From: Triatoma infestans
Taxonomy: Eukaryota; Arthropoda; Insecta; Hemiptera; Reduviidae
Direction of reading: 5' to 3'
NCBI GenBank assembly: GCA_011037195.1
Contig: JAAEAF010003057.1
Location: 1 to 64,000 of the forward strand
Length of the DNA: 64,000 bases
The notes under the pieces were generated by a model. The model did no database searches. It was not told where the DNA came from and saw nothing but the letters and a program-made list of their open reading frames with translations. Positions 11,050-21,289 of this stretch are shown piece after piece. The first letter of the stretch is position 1, and each line of letters opens with the position of its first letter. A program made the position numbers and the translations under genes.

Positions 11050-11375
11050 TATCAATGACAATTGAGTAGCAGGCATATTTCTAATGTTCTTGACCGGTTT
11101 CAGATTTTCATCCATCGTAAGTGTAAGACTTCAAGTACGTTTAGAGAGTTGACTTCAACTTAATGTTTCTGTTCCGTGCTACACTTGTTGATTCCTACAC
11201 TTGAGTGAAGTGCGAAGTAGAAACATAAGCTGAAGTCAATTCTTTACACAAACTGAGCGCCTGACTCTGGTAATGCATGAAAAACCAGTCAGGAACATCA
11301 GAAATATTTTGTGCATGCTATGATGGAGGTAAAATTCGCTTGATTATCCATCATTGCAGATCCCCATCCACATTT
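11050..11375. mobile_element. Foldback element (family F, subfamily 2), degraded
   Basis: The left half carries 'gttcttgaccggtttcagattttcatccatcg', whose reverse complement has the CGATGGAT-GAAA-ATCT-GAAACCGGTC layout. The right half has 'aatgcatgaaaaaccagtcaggaac'. Central pairing involves 'gttgacttcaactta' and 'aagctgaagtcaat'. The trailing 'tccatcattgcagatccccatccaca' matches the tail after 7620. Confidence 0.65.
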
Positions 11376-12830
11376 TCAGAAAGTGAGCGTGTTTAAATAA
11401 TAATTTCAAAATTGGTGGAGTGAGTTTCAACTGCTGTGATGAAAGTAAAAAAAGCTGCGTCTTAATCAAAATCAACGTTATAGATAGAGGGGATGTGCTG
11501 CCAAACATGGCCTGAAACCTACAAACATATACTATTTTTGTAATGTTGTGGTGCATTAAAATGCATTGTTTAAATATCAAGTAATAATTTCTTTCGAATT
11601 CTACTTTTTTTTTTTTTGACAAGAATTATGCCACCTGAATTTACAGTGGCACCAGCTATTGGACCATGCTTTGCATGTTTGGACCATGGATGCATGCTTA
11701 AAAACTCGATTTTCCCGGAAATAAGACATTGTAAATGGGATAGGTCAGGGGTTTTGGACAAAATATAGGATTTATTCTTGATAGTACGTCTTCATTATGT
11801 CGGATATAATTTGCCAGTTTCGGCTGTTTTCATACATACAAACCTCATACAGATGATTCATTTGACATTCCAAAAGTTGATGCAAAGTCAAACATTAATA
11901 ATATCAAGTGAAGGCACACCAAAGTTTATAAAACTTTTTGTGACTAAACACAGTTCTAACCTATTCAAAATTGCACATATTTTGTTAACCTTAATTCAGT
12001 GTACTCTATAGCACTTGATTTTTTTATTGTTTATATAAACATGATTTATTATTTCTTAGCACCTGCTATGTATTATTTATATGAAACCATTATGTTTTAC
12101 TTTTATATGTTAATAATTAAATATTTATTTTATAAAAAAAAATTAAACCAAAACATATTCTATGTATATAAATTAAATTGTAAGTTAGAAAATATATAAA
12201 CTAAAAATGAGTGGAACAGTGTGAAAGAATCAAAGGAATACCTTGTGTATCTCAGTTTTATGAATTTCTTTTCTCTTATAAACAGAAATGTAGAAGACCC
12301 TTGCTGACTCCATTTTCTAAAGAAAGAAAAAGTAACTTTACTTTTAGATGGGTAATTTTATCTACAACTCCACTCTCTTTTAGGCCCAACTTCTACTTAC
12401 ATTCTTAATGCAGTTATGATTGTATATTAAAAGAATTTCTATTTCTTTTTCTTTCTTTTTTTTTTTAAGTCTTCCTTTATTACATTTTCTATGTATCTTT
12501 TACGTACTGAATTACAATTATTACAGTTATGTTTTAATATCAATGTTAATTATTTTTTTCTATGAAATTTAGATTTATGGCAATCAAACATATTTCTCAA
12601 AACTGTTTTATCATGACGTTGCTTCTATTTAATTAGATCAGAAGTCTGAACTAGAAAATTTAACAAGAATTTGTAGCTTAATCCAATCCAATTGCAGCCA
12701 GGATTAGTTCTCCTGATAGATTTTATCCTTTACTGCCACCGAGAAAATATGGTTATAATCGTTTGGAAAATTAACTTTACCATGATCATAAATTAAAAAT
12801 TCCAAGTTTCCATATATAAGGTGAATAATT
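11376..12830. other. No recognised feature
   Basis: AT-rich. Several short frames on both strands (11344-12408) have low-complexity or unfamiliar translations and no supporting context. Confidence 0.45.
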
Positions 12831-12834
12831 TTTT

Positions 12835-13050
12835 TACAATGAAAAGAAGGAAGGAATAAATCATTTTCTAACAATATATTTGAAATTTCGGAGCAAGAAA
12901 TAACCTTAATGTTGAATTTTACGTTAAGTACTGGCAGCTACAGTATCAATATTCAATCTTGATTTCTCACTTGCCCAAAAATCAATAACAATTGAGAAAA
13001 CTCTTTCAACTGCTGCATTAGTTCCAGGGCAGCACGTGAAGTTCTTTTAT
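12835..13050 (-). pseudogene. hAT-family transposase C-terminal (dimerisation) remnant
   Basis: Minus strand, first frame: CCPGTNAAVERVFSIVIDFW then ASEKSRLNIDTVAA. This matches the hAT dimerisation motif layout (N.AVERVFS......W....RL...TV.A). A frame change then continues with VLNVKFNIKVISCSEISNIL and ENDLFLPSFHCKK, the expected next part. The frameshift and lack of upstream catalytic region make it a relic. No terminal inverted repeats were identified. Confidence 0.6.
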
Positions 13051-14320
13051 GCTCTGCGCATGCGTCTCATAATCGCTTTTTCCTGACTATAGCGTCACAT
13101 ATTGCGTTAATAGTTTGCCGCGGCATCTCTGAATACATAAGAATTTGAGAATACATTAGAATACACAAGAATTGTCCCTAAAGGAGGACAATCATCACCT
13201 TACCACATAACAAACTAATTCTATCGCCTGATGTAAAAATGAGAGTAGCCATTGACATAATTTACACTGTTGTTGAGTCTAGTCAGTGTTGCCAGGTCGT
13301 GACAATGAAAATTCCCTTGTACTGTTTAAAAATACTTTTTTTAACACCAAAATCCTTACGGACTTAAATTCTTAGGAATTTTGATATGGTCCGAATACAC
13401 TTTTAAATAGCATTATACCAAAAATTGTTTAGCTTAATAAAGATCATCTTAGTAACCAACATTGTCTCCACAGCTCTAAACTTCTTCGATATCGTCCTCT
13501 TTTGCCAACAGCAATTGGCCAATAATGTTCTGATTCTCCAAAGTAACGAAATTAAAAAGGGGAATACCCGACTGTAACCCTACTCCATGCGACCATGTTG
13601 CAATACCACTTACTCATGCTCATATTCAAACTGGGATGTCCAAGCAGAAAAAAAAAATTAAATTTAAAAAAATTAATTTGTGCGGTTGAAGTAATGTGAA
13701 TACAGTTTGTGAAATGTTTTACACATTTTCAAAGAAAAATCTCTAAATCCCTTTAGTACCTTATATATCCCAACAATAGGGATTTTCCTCTAGACCTGGC
13801 AACACTGGCTCTAGGACATGTAGCATGGTTCATCACTCTATTTGGGACATGTAGCGTGGTTTGGCGCCACAGCGTAATTCCCGCTACAAGGAAGTAGTGC
13901 TATCTGTTTGTAGTACGAGGAACCAAAATAAAGAAATACGGTGTTACTATCTGTTGGTAATGAGGAAGAACCGAAATAATAAACACTCTTGCTATGGAGA
14001 AATAACCTGTGCATGGAGGTTTGTTTTGAACTTTAGTTTGAATTAAGTGTGTTTTTGTAACAAGTGCAAGGTGATTGTATTTATATTTTGTGCATTCTAT
14101 CAAACAATCTTTGTACAAGTAAAATAACAAGAAAAAAAAGATTAAAAACAAATATAAGGACGTTAATTAACAAACTCTAGTTTAAGTTCTACAAGAATTT
14201 ACCTAATTACATTTGTTGTTTTGATTTTTAATACAAAAATTTAGGATCGGATTAAGATGAGCAAAATTCAAACGACCTCTAGATCGCGCTGCGCGTCCTA
14301 CATCTTGAATGTGTGCCTTG
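13051..14320. other. Unassigned; short tandem repeats at 13811-13980
   Basis: 'ggacatgtagcRtggtt' occurs twice (about 13813 and 13846). A second pair of roughly 40-bp units with 'ctatctgttKgta...gaggaa(g)aaccRaaataa' runs 13899-13980. The rest is not recognised. Confidence 0.45.
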
Positions 14321-14324
14321 GTAA

Positions 14325-14543
14325 TATAATGGAGTTGTTGAGGAGAGAAATTGGGTTTGATTGAATAAACGAGATATGAAGACACTGTTATAATGTAGCT
14401 ATAAGTTAACAAAAACTGCTCTTGACTTTGTAATGATTTTGCAATGATATACACACGTTCTCCCACTCTAGCCTGCTTAAGTCAGAGAGTACCAGAGAGG
14501 GTCTGTCTTCTCTCGGGCCTGTCTTCTCTCTCTTGCTATTACA
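14325..14543 (-). repeat. LTR-like repeat group C, internally deleted copy (tandem pair, unit 1)
   Basis: Begins TATAATGGAGTTGTTGAGG and ends TTGCTATTACA. Near-identical to 14556-14861 except for a deletion of about 90 bp in the middle. I assign the element to the minus strand because a purine-rich tract precedes the TGTAATAG end on that strand. Minus-strand reading begins TGTAATAGCAAGAGAGAG. Confidence 0.65.
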
Positions 14544-14555
14544 TCATCCCACCAA
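14544..14555 (-). promoter_or_regulatory. Polypurine-tract-like spacer between tandem LTRs
   Basis: Minus strand TTGGTGGGATGA directly abuts TGTAATAG. The analogous position in group B (22514-22531) reads AGGAGGGGGGATAA before TGTAGTG. These resemble the polypurine tract just upstream of a 3' LTR. Confidence 0.45.
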
Positions 14556-14861
14556 TATAATGGAGTTGTTGAGGAGAGAAATTGGGTTTGATTGAATAAA
14601 CGAGATATGAAGACACGGTTATAATGTAGCTATAAGTTTACACAAACTGCACTGGACTTTATAATGACTTTGATAGAATAAAAGGTAGGAGTAGAGATAT
14701 GACACGATGCGAGGTATGGTTGAATCTGATAGATATCCTCCTCTAGATAGATTCCCACTGGCTTATATACACACGTTCTCCCACTCTAGCATGCTTAAGT
14801 CAGAGAGTACCAGAGAGGGTCTGTCTTCTCTCGGGCCTGTCTTCTCTCTCTTGCTATTACA
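14556..14861 (-). repeat. LTR-like repeat group C, copy (tandem pair, unit 2)
   Basis: A 306-bp unit. On the plus strand it has 'ggcttatatacacacg' followed by 'ttctcccactctagcatgc', the group-C core also present at 43447-43480 and (inverted) at 16040-16070. Separated from unit 1 by 12 bp only, so nearly all of the internal region of the retroelement has been lost. Confidence 0.65.
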
Positions 14862-15411
14862 GGAAGATGTAATATTAATATCTTCAAATAAAAATTTAAT
14901 TTATTATTGCTAGTAATAAAACCATAAACTCAAAAATATATTACGACATAATAGGCACACGCGGTTCTTGAGCGAAAACGAAAATAATCCAGTTTTTCCT
15001 TTACAGAATGTTGGTTCCTCCTTCTTACTAGTTTCTGAAGGCTGAAATTGAAGGTCCAACAGTCTTCAGTTTTCTCCGAAGTATCCCGGTAGTATAGATT
15101 CGGTTTCTACAAAAGTATATAAAGTTGCCTCCTAGTTTCTAACTGTTCTTTATATGAGCATTTTTATCAATGTGCCTAAATTTAAACAAGCAATATCTAA
15201 GTCTCCTGCTTCTCTCTCTCTGTTCTCTTCAGTTCTCTCACTGACTGCTGAATCCGGTATATTAATTGGAATTTTCTCACAAACACTCCTAATGGTACTG
15301 TATTCATCGTGATTTACAACTAATATATTAAATAAAAGATATAGTTCCTTAACTGCTTTTTATAAAAAGTAATTTCTCTTCCCTGGTCTGAAACTTTCTT
15401 CACCAAAGTCT
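14862..15411. other. No recognised feature
   Basis: AT-rich with a short CT-rich patch near 15205-15240; no family assigned. Confidence 0.45.
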
Positions 15412-15416
15412 GATTG

Positions 15417-15467
<51 letters not shown>

Positions 15468-15630
15468 TATTAGGAAAAAGTTACAAAAAAATAAAGAAAT
15501 GATTGATTGATTTGATTTGAATAAAGATTTTTCATCAGCCACCACTCTATCTACCATACTTTTTGTTGGTTCAATATTATTACTTATTTCTTTCATGTCA
15601 GCATTATTTGCATTATTAATGGCTGCCATT
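15412..15630 (-). mobile_element. Probable LINE 3' end with (ATT)n tail
   Basis: The plus strand has (ATA)n at 15417-15462 followed by 'actttattaggaaaaag'. Read on the minus strand this is '...cctaataaagt(ATT)n', the same arrangement as the LINE 3' end at 48024-48050 ('aataaagcac(TAT)n'). The minus-strand frame ending in poly-Tyr is simply this tail translated. The body to the right is too short to classify. Confidence 0.45.
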
Positions 15631-15953
15631 ATATCATCTAAGGAATTGTTATTTTTGAGTTTTTGAGCAAAAAATTAATGCAATAGTAAGAAAAAATAAA
15701 ATATAATAATTTAGTAGAAAGAAGTGCAAAATGATAGGAATTAGTAAAACAATTTGTGAAGAACAAAGTTTATCTGTTGATTATAAATAAATATATCGGC
15801 GGCAGATAAGTAGCAATAATCCAAGATGACGTCTCTGCTCTATATTTATATAAATATTGCCAATTTTTAATATAAAATGAAAGTTAATATAATAAAATAA
15901 AATGAATGTCACCATATATAGTTCATGTATAATGTCACGTATAAGTTCTAGTA

Positions 15954-15991
15954 CACTTATGTTTCGGCTGGAATACAAAAGTGTCACTAAA
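15954..15991 (+). repeat. 38-bp direct repeat, copy 1
   Basis: 'cacttatgtttcggctggaa' onward to 'gtgtcactaaa' matches 16984-17021 with two mismatches. Each copy abuts an LTR group C fragment, but those fragments are in opposite orientations. Confidence 0.75.
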
Positions 15992-16148
15992 GCAGAGAGA
16001 GAGACACAAAATTGAGAATCTCACTTGCTACTTAGGCCAGACTAGATTGGGAGACTCTAAATATATACAGCTGCGTTAGTCCTACAAGGGACAGTCTTTA
16101 GAACAGTTTATACAGCAGTTACAACGCGTCAGCAACCAACTACTACAT
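15992..16148 (-). repeat. LTR-like repeat group C, fragment
   Basis: Contains 'gagagacacaaaattgagaatctcac', 'acttaggccagactagattgggagac', 'aatatatacagc' and 'acagttacaacgcgtcagc', paralleling 10110-10300. It is cut at 16148 by the foldback element that follows. Confidence 0.65.
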
Positions 16149-16411
16149 CAGAGACATTTTCCGTGGTAGCCTGCTTCATTTTGTGGTCATCGACCGCTTT
16201 CGGGCGTTCGCCCATCTTCAGGATGCGTTTTTCAGACAGTGTGGCAACACAGACTTGCACAGAGCAAATTCAGTTTTACACACTGACTCCTCAAAACTGA
16301 ATTTGCTCTGTGCAAGTCTGTGTTGTCTGAAAAACGCATCCTGAAGATGGGCGAACGCCCGAAACCGGTCGATGATCACAAAATGAAGCAGGCTACCACG
16401 GAAAATGTCTG
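16149..16411. mobile_element. Foldback element F1, near-perfect 120-bp arms, hammerhead-like cores
   Basis: Begins CAGAGACATTTTCCGTGGTAG and ends with its reverse complement; the arms pair almost throughout, with a loop around 'cactgactcctc'. The right arm holds on the plus strand CATC (16337-16340), CTGAAGA (16341-16347), one extra T, a GGGC/GCCC stem with GAAC loop, GAAA (16361-16364), CCGG, TC (16369-16370), then GATG (16371-16374). CATC and GATG can form stem I. This is the order of a type I hammerhead ribozyme with a very short stem III, except for the extra T. The left arm encodes the mirror motif on the minus strand with one change in the CCGG. No coding sequence. Confidence 0.8.
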
Positions 16412-16686
16412 ATATAAAACGTAATTTGTAAATGTTGAATGTGTTTAATTTTATCCTAACTTTATATCATTAATATTTCATTTCCATTTACTTAATAATG
16501 TTTTTAGAAATTCGAAACGTATAGCAAGTTATTAAATTATGTTAAACTTTTCGAGAAAATATTGTCTACATATCGCTATTTCTATCGCTGTATTGTTTCT
16601 GGTACTTACGATTATGTCTGCTGGTAAGTCCGGTTTTAGACGGGGCAGACAATCAAGTTGCATAAAATATTCTGTATACAAAAAAT
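16412..16686 (+). repeat. Long inverted repeat, left arm
   Basis: About 275 bp from 'atataaaacgtaatttgtaa' to 'tgtatacaaaaaat' is the reverse complement of 20810-21106 with few differences, including 'gacataattgtaagtaccag' and 'ccggttttagacggggta'-like strings. Its left boundary coincides exactly with the end of foldback F1. Confidence 0.8.
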
Positions 16687-16785
16687 GTACTTAGGAAGAA
16701 AAATAGATAATGATAAATGATTTGCAATAATTTCCTAATCTCCTTTCTCTTTACTCAGTCTAAATGTCTTGCTACCTAATTTTTT

Positions 16786-16974
16786 TTTAAGTGTAAAGTC
16801 CTGGTAGTTTTATCTCTCTATTTTATTGTAAAGTATTCAGCATTCATTCTAGCTTATTTCTCAAAGACCTTTTCTCACTAATTTCTCTCCTTCTAAAACC
16901 TATTATATACGAGTGTGATTCTCAATCTTGTGTCTCGCTCTCGCTTTAAATCCCTCTATTCGGACTCTATTACA
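16786..16974 (+). repeat. LTR-like repeat group C, fragment
   Basis: 'cctattatatacgagtgtgattctcaatcttgtgtc' and the end 'tattcggactctattaca' parallel the group-C LTR end at 43500-43543. The sequence after the TACA end, CCATCAAACC, falls where tandem LTRs at 14.5 kb have TCATCCCACC. Confidence 0.55.
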
Positions 16975-16983
16975 CCATCAAAC

Positions 16984-17021
16984 CACTTATGATTCGGCTG
17001 GAATCCAAAAGTGTCACTAAA
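16984..17021 (+). repeat. 38-bp direct repeat, copy 2
   Basis: Partner of 15954-15991 (two mismatches). Confidence 0.75.
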
Positions 17022-17577
17022 TCTTTCTTTTTTTATTTTTTTTTACCTAAACTCGATGCAAATCTGATAACATTTACAAAAATCCTTCACGCCCTCTTGC
17101 GATTCTACATGGAAGTATTTTATATCAACCAATATTTCTATAAAAAAAACATTCATCCTCGTTTGTCCATAATAATTTAAGGAGAAGCGGCAATATAAAT
17201 TCTTTTTTTTTACTGTCTGCATTAGAAATCGTTTTTACTTACTGCACTCAATCGTTTTGGGACATGGTTTGAGAATGATTCAGTTAATATTTCAAATTCT
17301 ACAATATATTTCACAAAAGTCATCTATTGATATATCCATTCATAATTATGATTTTCACATAATTCTAATAATGTTTTCTGTTTTCTGTTTGTAATAACCA
17401 TCTTTGAATTTTCTTTACAAATTGAATTCCGCCCCTGGGGGAAACATTTCAGTAGGGGTTATCTGATTATCTTTTACTCTTTGCATTACAATTCCCCATT
17501 AAAATAAATTTATATTGTGGAATATCATTTGATAAATTGGGAATAATATCACATTTTACGGGGGAAGGGATTTGATC
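17022..17577. other. No recognised feature
   Basis: AT-rich; the plus-strand frame at 16989-17180 overlaps the 38-bp repeat and is not gene-like. Confidence 0.5.
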
Positions 17578-17712
17578 AATGTAGCGGCTGATCTCGCATA
17601 CGATGGTCTTGGGTTCTAGTTCATTCTATTAACGGAAAGTGTCTGTAACAAGAGAACACTGCCTGGAGGATGGCTCGGGTGCCAAAATTGACGTATCTTA
17701 AATTAAAAAAAA
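17578..17712 (+). repeat. Degraded tRNA-type SINE
   Basis: 'gtagcggctgatctcgcatacgatggtcttgggttctagttc' keeps a weak A-region and B box. The body 'acggaaagtgtctgtaacaagagaacactgcctggaggatggctcgggtgcc' follows the SINE tail order ('gtctgta.c.agagaacactg....ggctccgg'), and it ends in an A-rich tail. Confidence 0.55.
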
Positions 17713-17833
17713 GAAATCAATTCTACATTCCAGTCATTGATATCTGTGTAAACCAATAAAAAACTCAAAATTAGACTATATATATAAAATTAATATTTAA
17801 TATACATTCAGTGTGACAAATTCAAATGATTGA

Positions 17834-18880
17834 GAAAAACCTAACCTCCATTCGAATTCCCTAATGTGTGCCACCCTTAGTTCGACCAAATTTATATTTT
17901 CTAACAGCACTTACCCAACAATCTTTGTAACTAAGGAACAACTTTTCGTACCAACTAAAATCTTTCTCTTCCATATTAAGTGTTTCAAATAAACAGAATA
18001 CTTCAAAACTTTTAACGAAATGAAAATAATTTACCTCATTTTCTTTTGTAATTAATTCTTCACCCACACTATAACTAAGAATTGACAAATTATTACATAT
18101 TTTCGATTGTTCTTGGTAAACTGGTAAACATTTCCCTATATATCTTCTAGGGTTAAGATGTTCTGTAGCAGTCCAGAACAAGTGGCCTCACTTGACAGAC
18201 GGTCTTTTCTCAGATGTGCTTTTCTGTATTTCTTGAACCATTTATCATCAGAATTCCCCTTTAGTCTTTCGGCCTTATAACATCTGAATTTCCTCTCCTA
18301 AATGCGCACACTCAATTTATTGCAAAATTTCATTTTTACATATAAATTTCTTCACTTCACTCCAGTGTGCCGTGTATAATCTTTCTTTGCTACAATAGCC
18401 CCGTCTTCTTTAGATTTCTTGTTTTTCTTAAAATATCAGATACAACACTATAATTATCACATTCTACTTTTATCAAAAGGCGTTGGTCCCCTATAACCAC
18501 AGCATTCTTTATTGACCCAGATATGTCTACATTTAATACTTCCATACAAAACATAGCTATTGTATTCAACACAGGAACTTTACTCTTTCTGACCCTTTAA
18601 ACAGTAGATTCTTCTTGTATAGTTTTCCAGCTATTCAAGTTTGTCTTTCTTTCAAGAATTCAATTTCGTCTTTCAACGTCAGATTTTATTGTTATTTTCA
18701 TCTCACTTATCTCAGCTTTTATCGCTTCAACATCTTGTGCTGGCTAATTTTTTTCTCTCCATTTTCTCTACGTGTAATTTTCCCAACTTCTCCAACCATT
18801 TACTGGGTATACTTTTCATTTTTACTTTTTTAATTATTCCCCCAATTCTGGTGAAAAAAAGAGATTTTTTAATTTAAACA
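17834..18880 (-). pseudogene. LINE remnant: ORF1-like end plus endonuclease N-terminus
   Basis: Minus strand. The segment 18880-18600 gives broken coiled-coil-like lysine/glutamate-rich peptides. 18572-18390 reads NAVVIGDQRLLIKVECDNYS then VVSDILRKTRNLKKTG, and the next frame continues VAKDYTRHTGVKRRNLYVKM; this is the pattern preceding the endonuclease in many insect LINEs (I+KL..LK.TGI.+..D.T...R..R..L). The frame at 18181-17861 has NNLSILSYSVGEE, then FEVFCLFETLNMEEKDF and CWVSAVRKYKFGRTKGGTH, matching the apurinic-type endonuclease start with the catalytic Glu in F.LFET. Several frameshifts and stops; RT absent. CR1/RTE-like, clade uncertain. Confidence 0.6.
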
Positions 18881-19392
18881 TTTATTACTTTTTGAGTGGC
18901 ATTTCAATTTTAGCAGTAATAGTTTATAAAAAAAAATATTACATAAATATCAGTTTGTTATTATTCACTGAAAATTTTAAGGTTAAGCGAATATAATAAA
19001 TATGTAAAAATCAATATGAATTATTTATTACACTAGGCGACAAATAAACGGAAACAAGTTTTTAAAAATAAAATAAAAACTTGGTATATATTATAATTAA
19101 ATTCAATAAATTGATTATGTATTTTGAATGTAAAACATTCCAATGATCTCACAAATAACACCCTATTCCGTCATTTAATGATAATTAAAATATATAATAT
19201 TTTTTGTGAAATAATTAATTTATTACTCGGTAAATAATTTTAGAACTTTACAAAAATAATCTTCAATATTTATTCTAATATAATACAAGTTGACTTACTC
19301 ATAGCACATTTTTAACAGGTAGAAAATTAAAGTTTTCATGTGCCGATATCATCTCCAACCAAATTGAAACCAAACTTCAGGTGCTCTGGCGA
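18881..19392. other. No recognised feature
   Basis: AT-rich; no family landmark. Confidence 0.5.
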
Positions 19393-19584
19393 TTATGTCA
19401 GTAAAATATTCACCGTACCAGTATCTTGCGGCCAAGACTTTTTCCCCTGTAAATTATAAAACTTCCCAGCTAATTTGGCCGGTCCATCGTGTCCCGTCTT
19501 CATTCCATCGCTGATAGATTCCACATTGTTATTAACAGTATGCTCTAGCATTGACTCTGGAATAGGGCTGAAAACCGAGTACAT
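19393..19584 (-). other. Unidentified short open frame
   Basis: A 63-codon minus-strand frame with balanced composition (MYSVFSPIPESMLEHTVNN...). It is less AT-rich than its surroundings, which is why I note it. I recognise no domain, and no start context or splice structure supports it. It could be a transposon remnant. Confidence 0.2.
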
Positions 19585-19807
19585 AGTTTTATTTTACCAG
19601 ATAATGTGGTTGCACTAAATGAAAATGGATAATATGTTCATGCTTCGAATGAATGAACCTGAACCTGAACGTAGCTAAGATTTTAGCTGATTTTAGGTTC
19701 AATGCTCATATCAAATCTGCCTTCATTGGAATCCAGCATACATAGCAAGTAATAGTTTTATACAGGAATATCTTGGAGCTTATACTTTTTTGACTCGTCT
19801 TTTTTTG

Positions 19808-20250
19808 GTATGCACTTCCGGTGATCCGAATTTCATCGGAATTAAAACAACATACGACTATTTAATTTTAATTAATATTATTTAGATGATAGAATTGTGC
19901 AATAAACTCAAATAGCACTTTAGAGGAAACCCTAATTCCACCTCTCCGCCAAAAAGTACCCTTAAACGAAATTTCCCGGAGAAATGTTACAAATAGAAGT
20001 GGTAGCGCTTTACTTGTGTACTTGATGAAACCAATTTCAAGAATATCGTAAAAAAGTAAACATCAATAAAGTAATACTTCCCGTTGAAGAATTTTGACGG
20101 ATAACCTATTGTCGGATCCCAAGGTGATACCTAAATGGAGTATCAGTTTTGGACTTTCTATGATTTTTCATTTTTTAGCTTTGCGATGTGTTGTCCACAT
20201 TTAAATGTATGAGTACCTAAATTGTGATGCAAAAATAAGGCAATTGATAA
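19808..20250 (+). repeat. Module repeat, middle and 3' part
   Basis: Runs 'tgcacttccggtgatccga', 'ttatttagatgatagaattgtg', 'agcactttagaggaaa', 'cccggagaaatgttacaaat', 'cccgttgaagaattttgacgga', 'ccaaggtgatacctaaatgg'. The CA-rich spacer is replaced and the TIR end is missing. Confidence 0.8.
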
Positions 20251-20809
20251 CTAGTCTTTCACCAGGCAAGTAAACTCGCCATAACGCTAAAAATTGTCAT
20301 TACTTCATGACGAATATTCTCATTCATTCTCAGCTAAAACTTATACATTTTTTGTGTTTAGTTAGCGCGTGTTAATTAATCACCGACCTCACGAAGTTCA
20401 TAAAAAAAAGAAAAAAATCCTGAAATTGAGGAAACCACCCTCAATCGATAGATGACCACAAAATGAGGCAGATATCACATCACACAACCGCGCTTCAAAT
20501 ATCACGCTTCTTATATCTACAACCGTAAAACGCCCCTGCTGCTTTGTACTGCGCTTCCGACAAGCATTAGCTGCTTGATTGTAGCTTCTTCAACACCAAC
20601 TCCGCCCATGTTCCAAAGATTTATTTTTCAATAAATCTGATCCAGTTTAAAATCTAAGTCAGTCAATCTTGTTGGACTAGTCTTTAATTAAGAATAAATT
20701 AATCTCTCAAATATTCTTCAGCGTTCCCAAATATATTTACCGTTATCTTACCTCTATTATTCTAAATTATTATTGCACATCATTATCATTATCTATTTTT
20801 TTCCCAAGT
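20251..20809. other. Unassigned, with a half-foldback scrap at about 20443-20476
   Basis: 'atagatgaccacaaaatgaggcagatatcac' matches the right arm of family F ('gatgaccacaaaaagaagcaggctatcac'). Nothing else recognised; the segment 20465-20620 is somewhat GC-richer but unassigned. Confidence 0.45.
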
Positions 20810-21106
20810 ATATTTTTTGTATACAGCATATTTTACAAAAGTATACAATGCAACGTTGATTGTTTACCCCGTCTAAAACCGGACTTACCGGCAGACATAA
20901 TTGTAAGTACCAGAAACAATACAGCTATAGAAATAGCGATATGTAGACAATATTTTTTCGAAAAGTCACTGTTTAACATAATTTAATAACTTGTTATACG
21001 TTTCGAATTTCTAAAAACATAATTAAGTAAATGGAAATGAAATGTTAATGATATAAAGTTAGGATAAAATTAAACACATTCAACATTTACAAATTACGTT
21101 TTATAT
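20810..21106 (-). repeat. Long inverted repeat, right arm
   Basis: Reverse complement of 16412-16686, ending 'caaattacgttttatat'. The spacing between the arms is about 4.1 kb. A small insertion ('acaaaagtatacaatg' region) distinguishes the arms. Confidence 0.8.
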
Positions 21107-21289
21107 GATAAAATAATTCTGTGGAAGATAATATATCAGCTAATCCATTCATTTCAAGTGCGTTACCATATTTAATTATATTTACGGACTCTAATATTTT
21201 TGATCAAAGTATTCGCAATTATTTAATCCAAATTATCTACATTCAAAGAAAATTAGAGAATAAATATTCTGTTTAAAACTGTTAATTAA

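Noticed and set aside
15360..15629. Protein with a poly-tyrosine tail (minus frame)
   Set aside because: The tyrosines are a translated ATT microsatellite forming the tail of a retroposon.
16337..16374. A confirmed hammerhead ribozyme
   Set aside because: The layout fits except for one extra base before stem II and a very short stem III; without a covariance-model score or cleavage assay I report it only as hammerhead-like.
16412..21106. A Maverick/Polinton element suggested by long inverted repeats
   Set aside because: The interval is far too short and contains none of the expected polymerase, integrase, ATPase or protease sequences.
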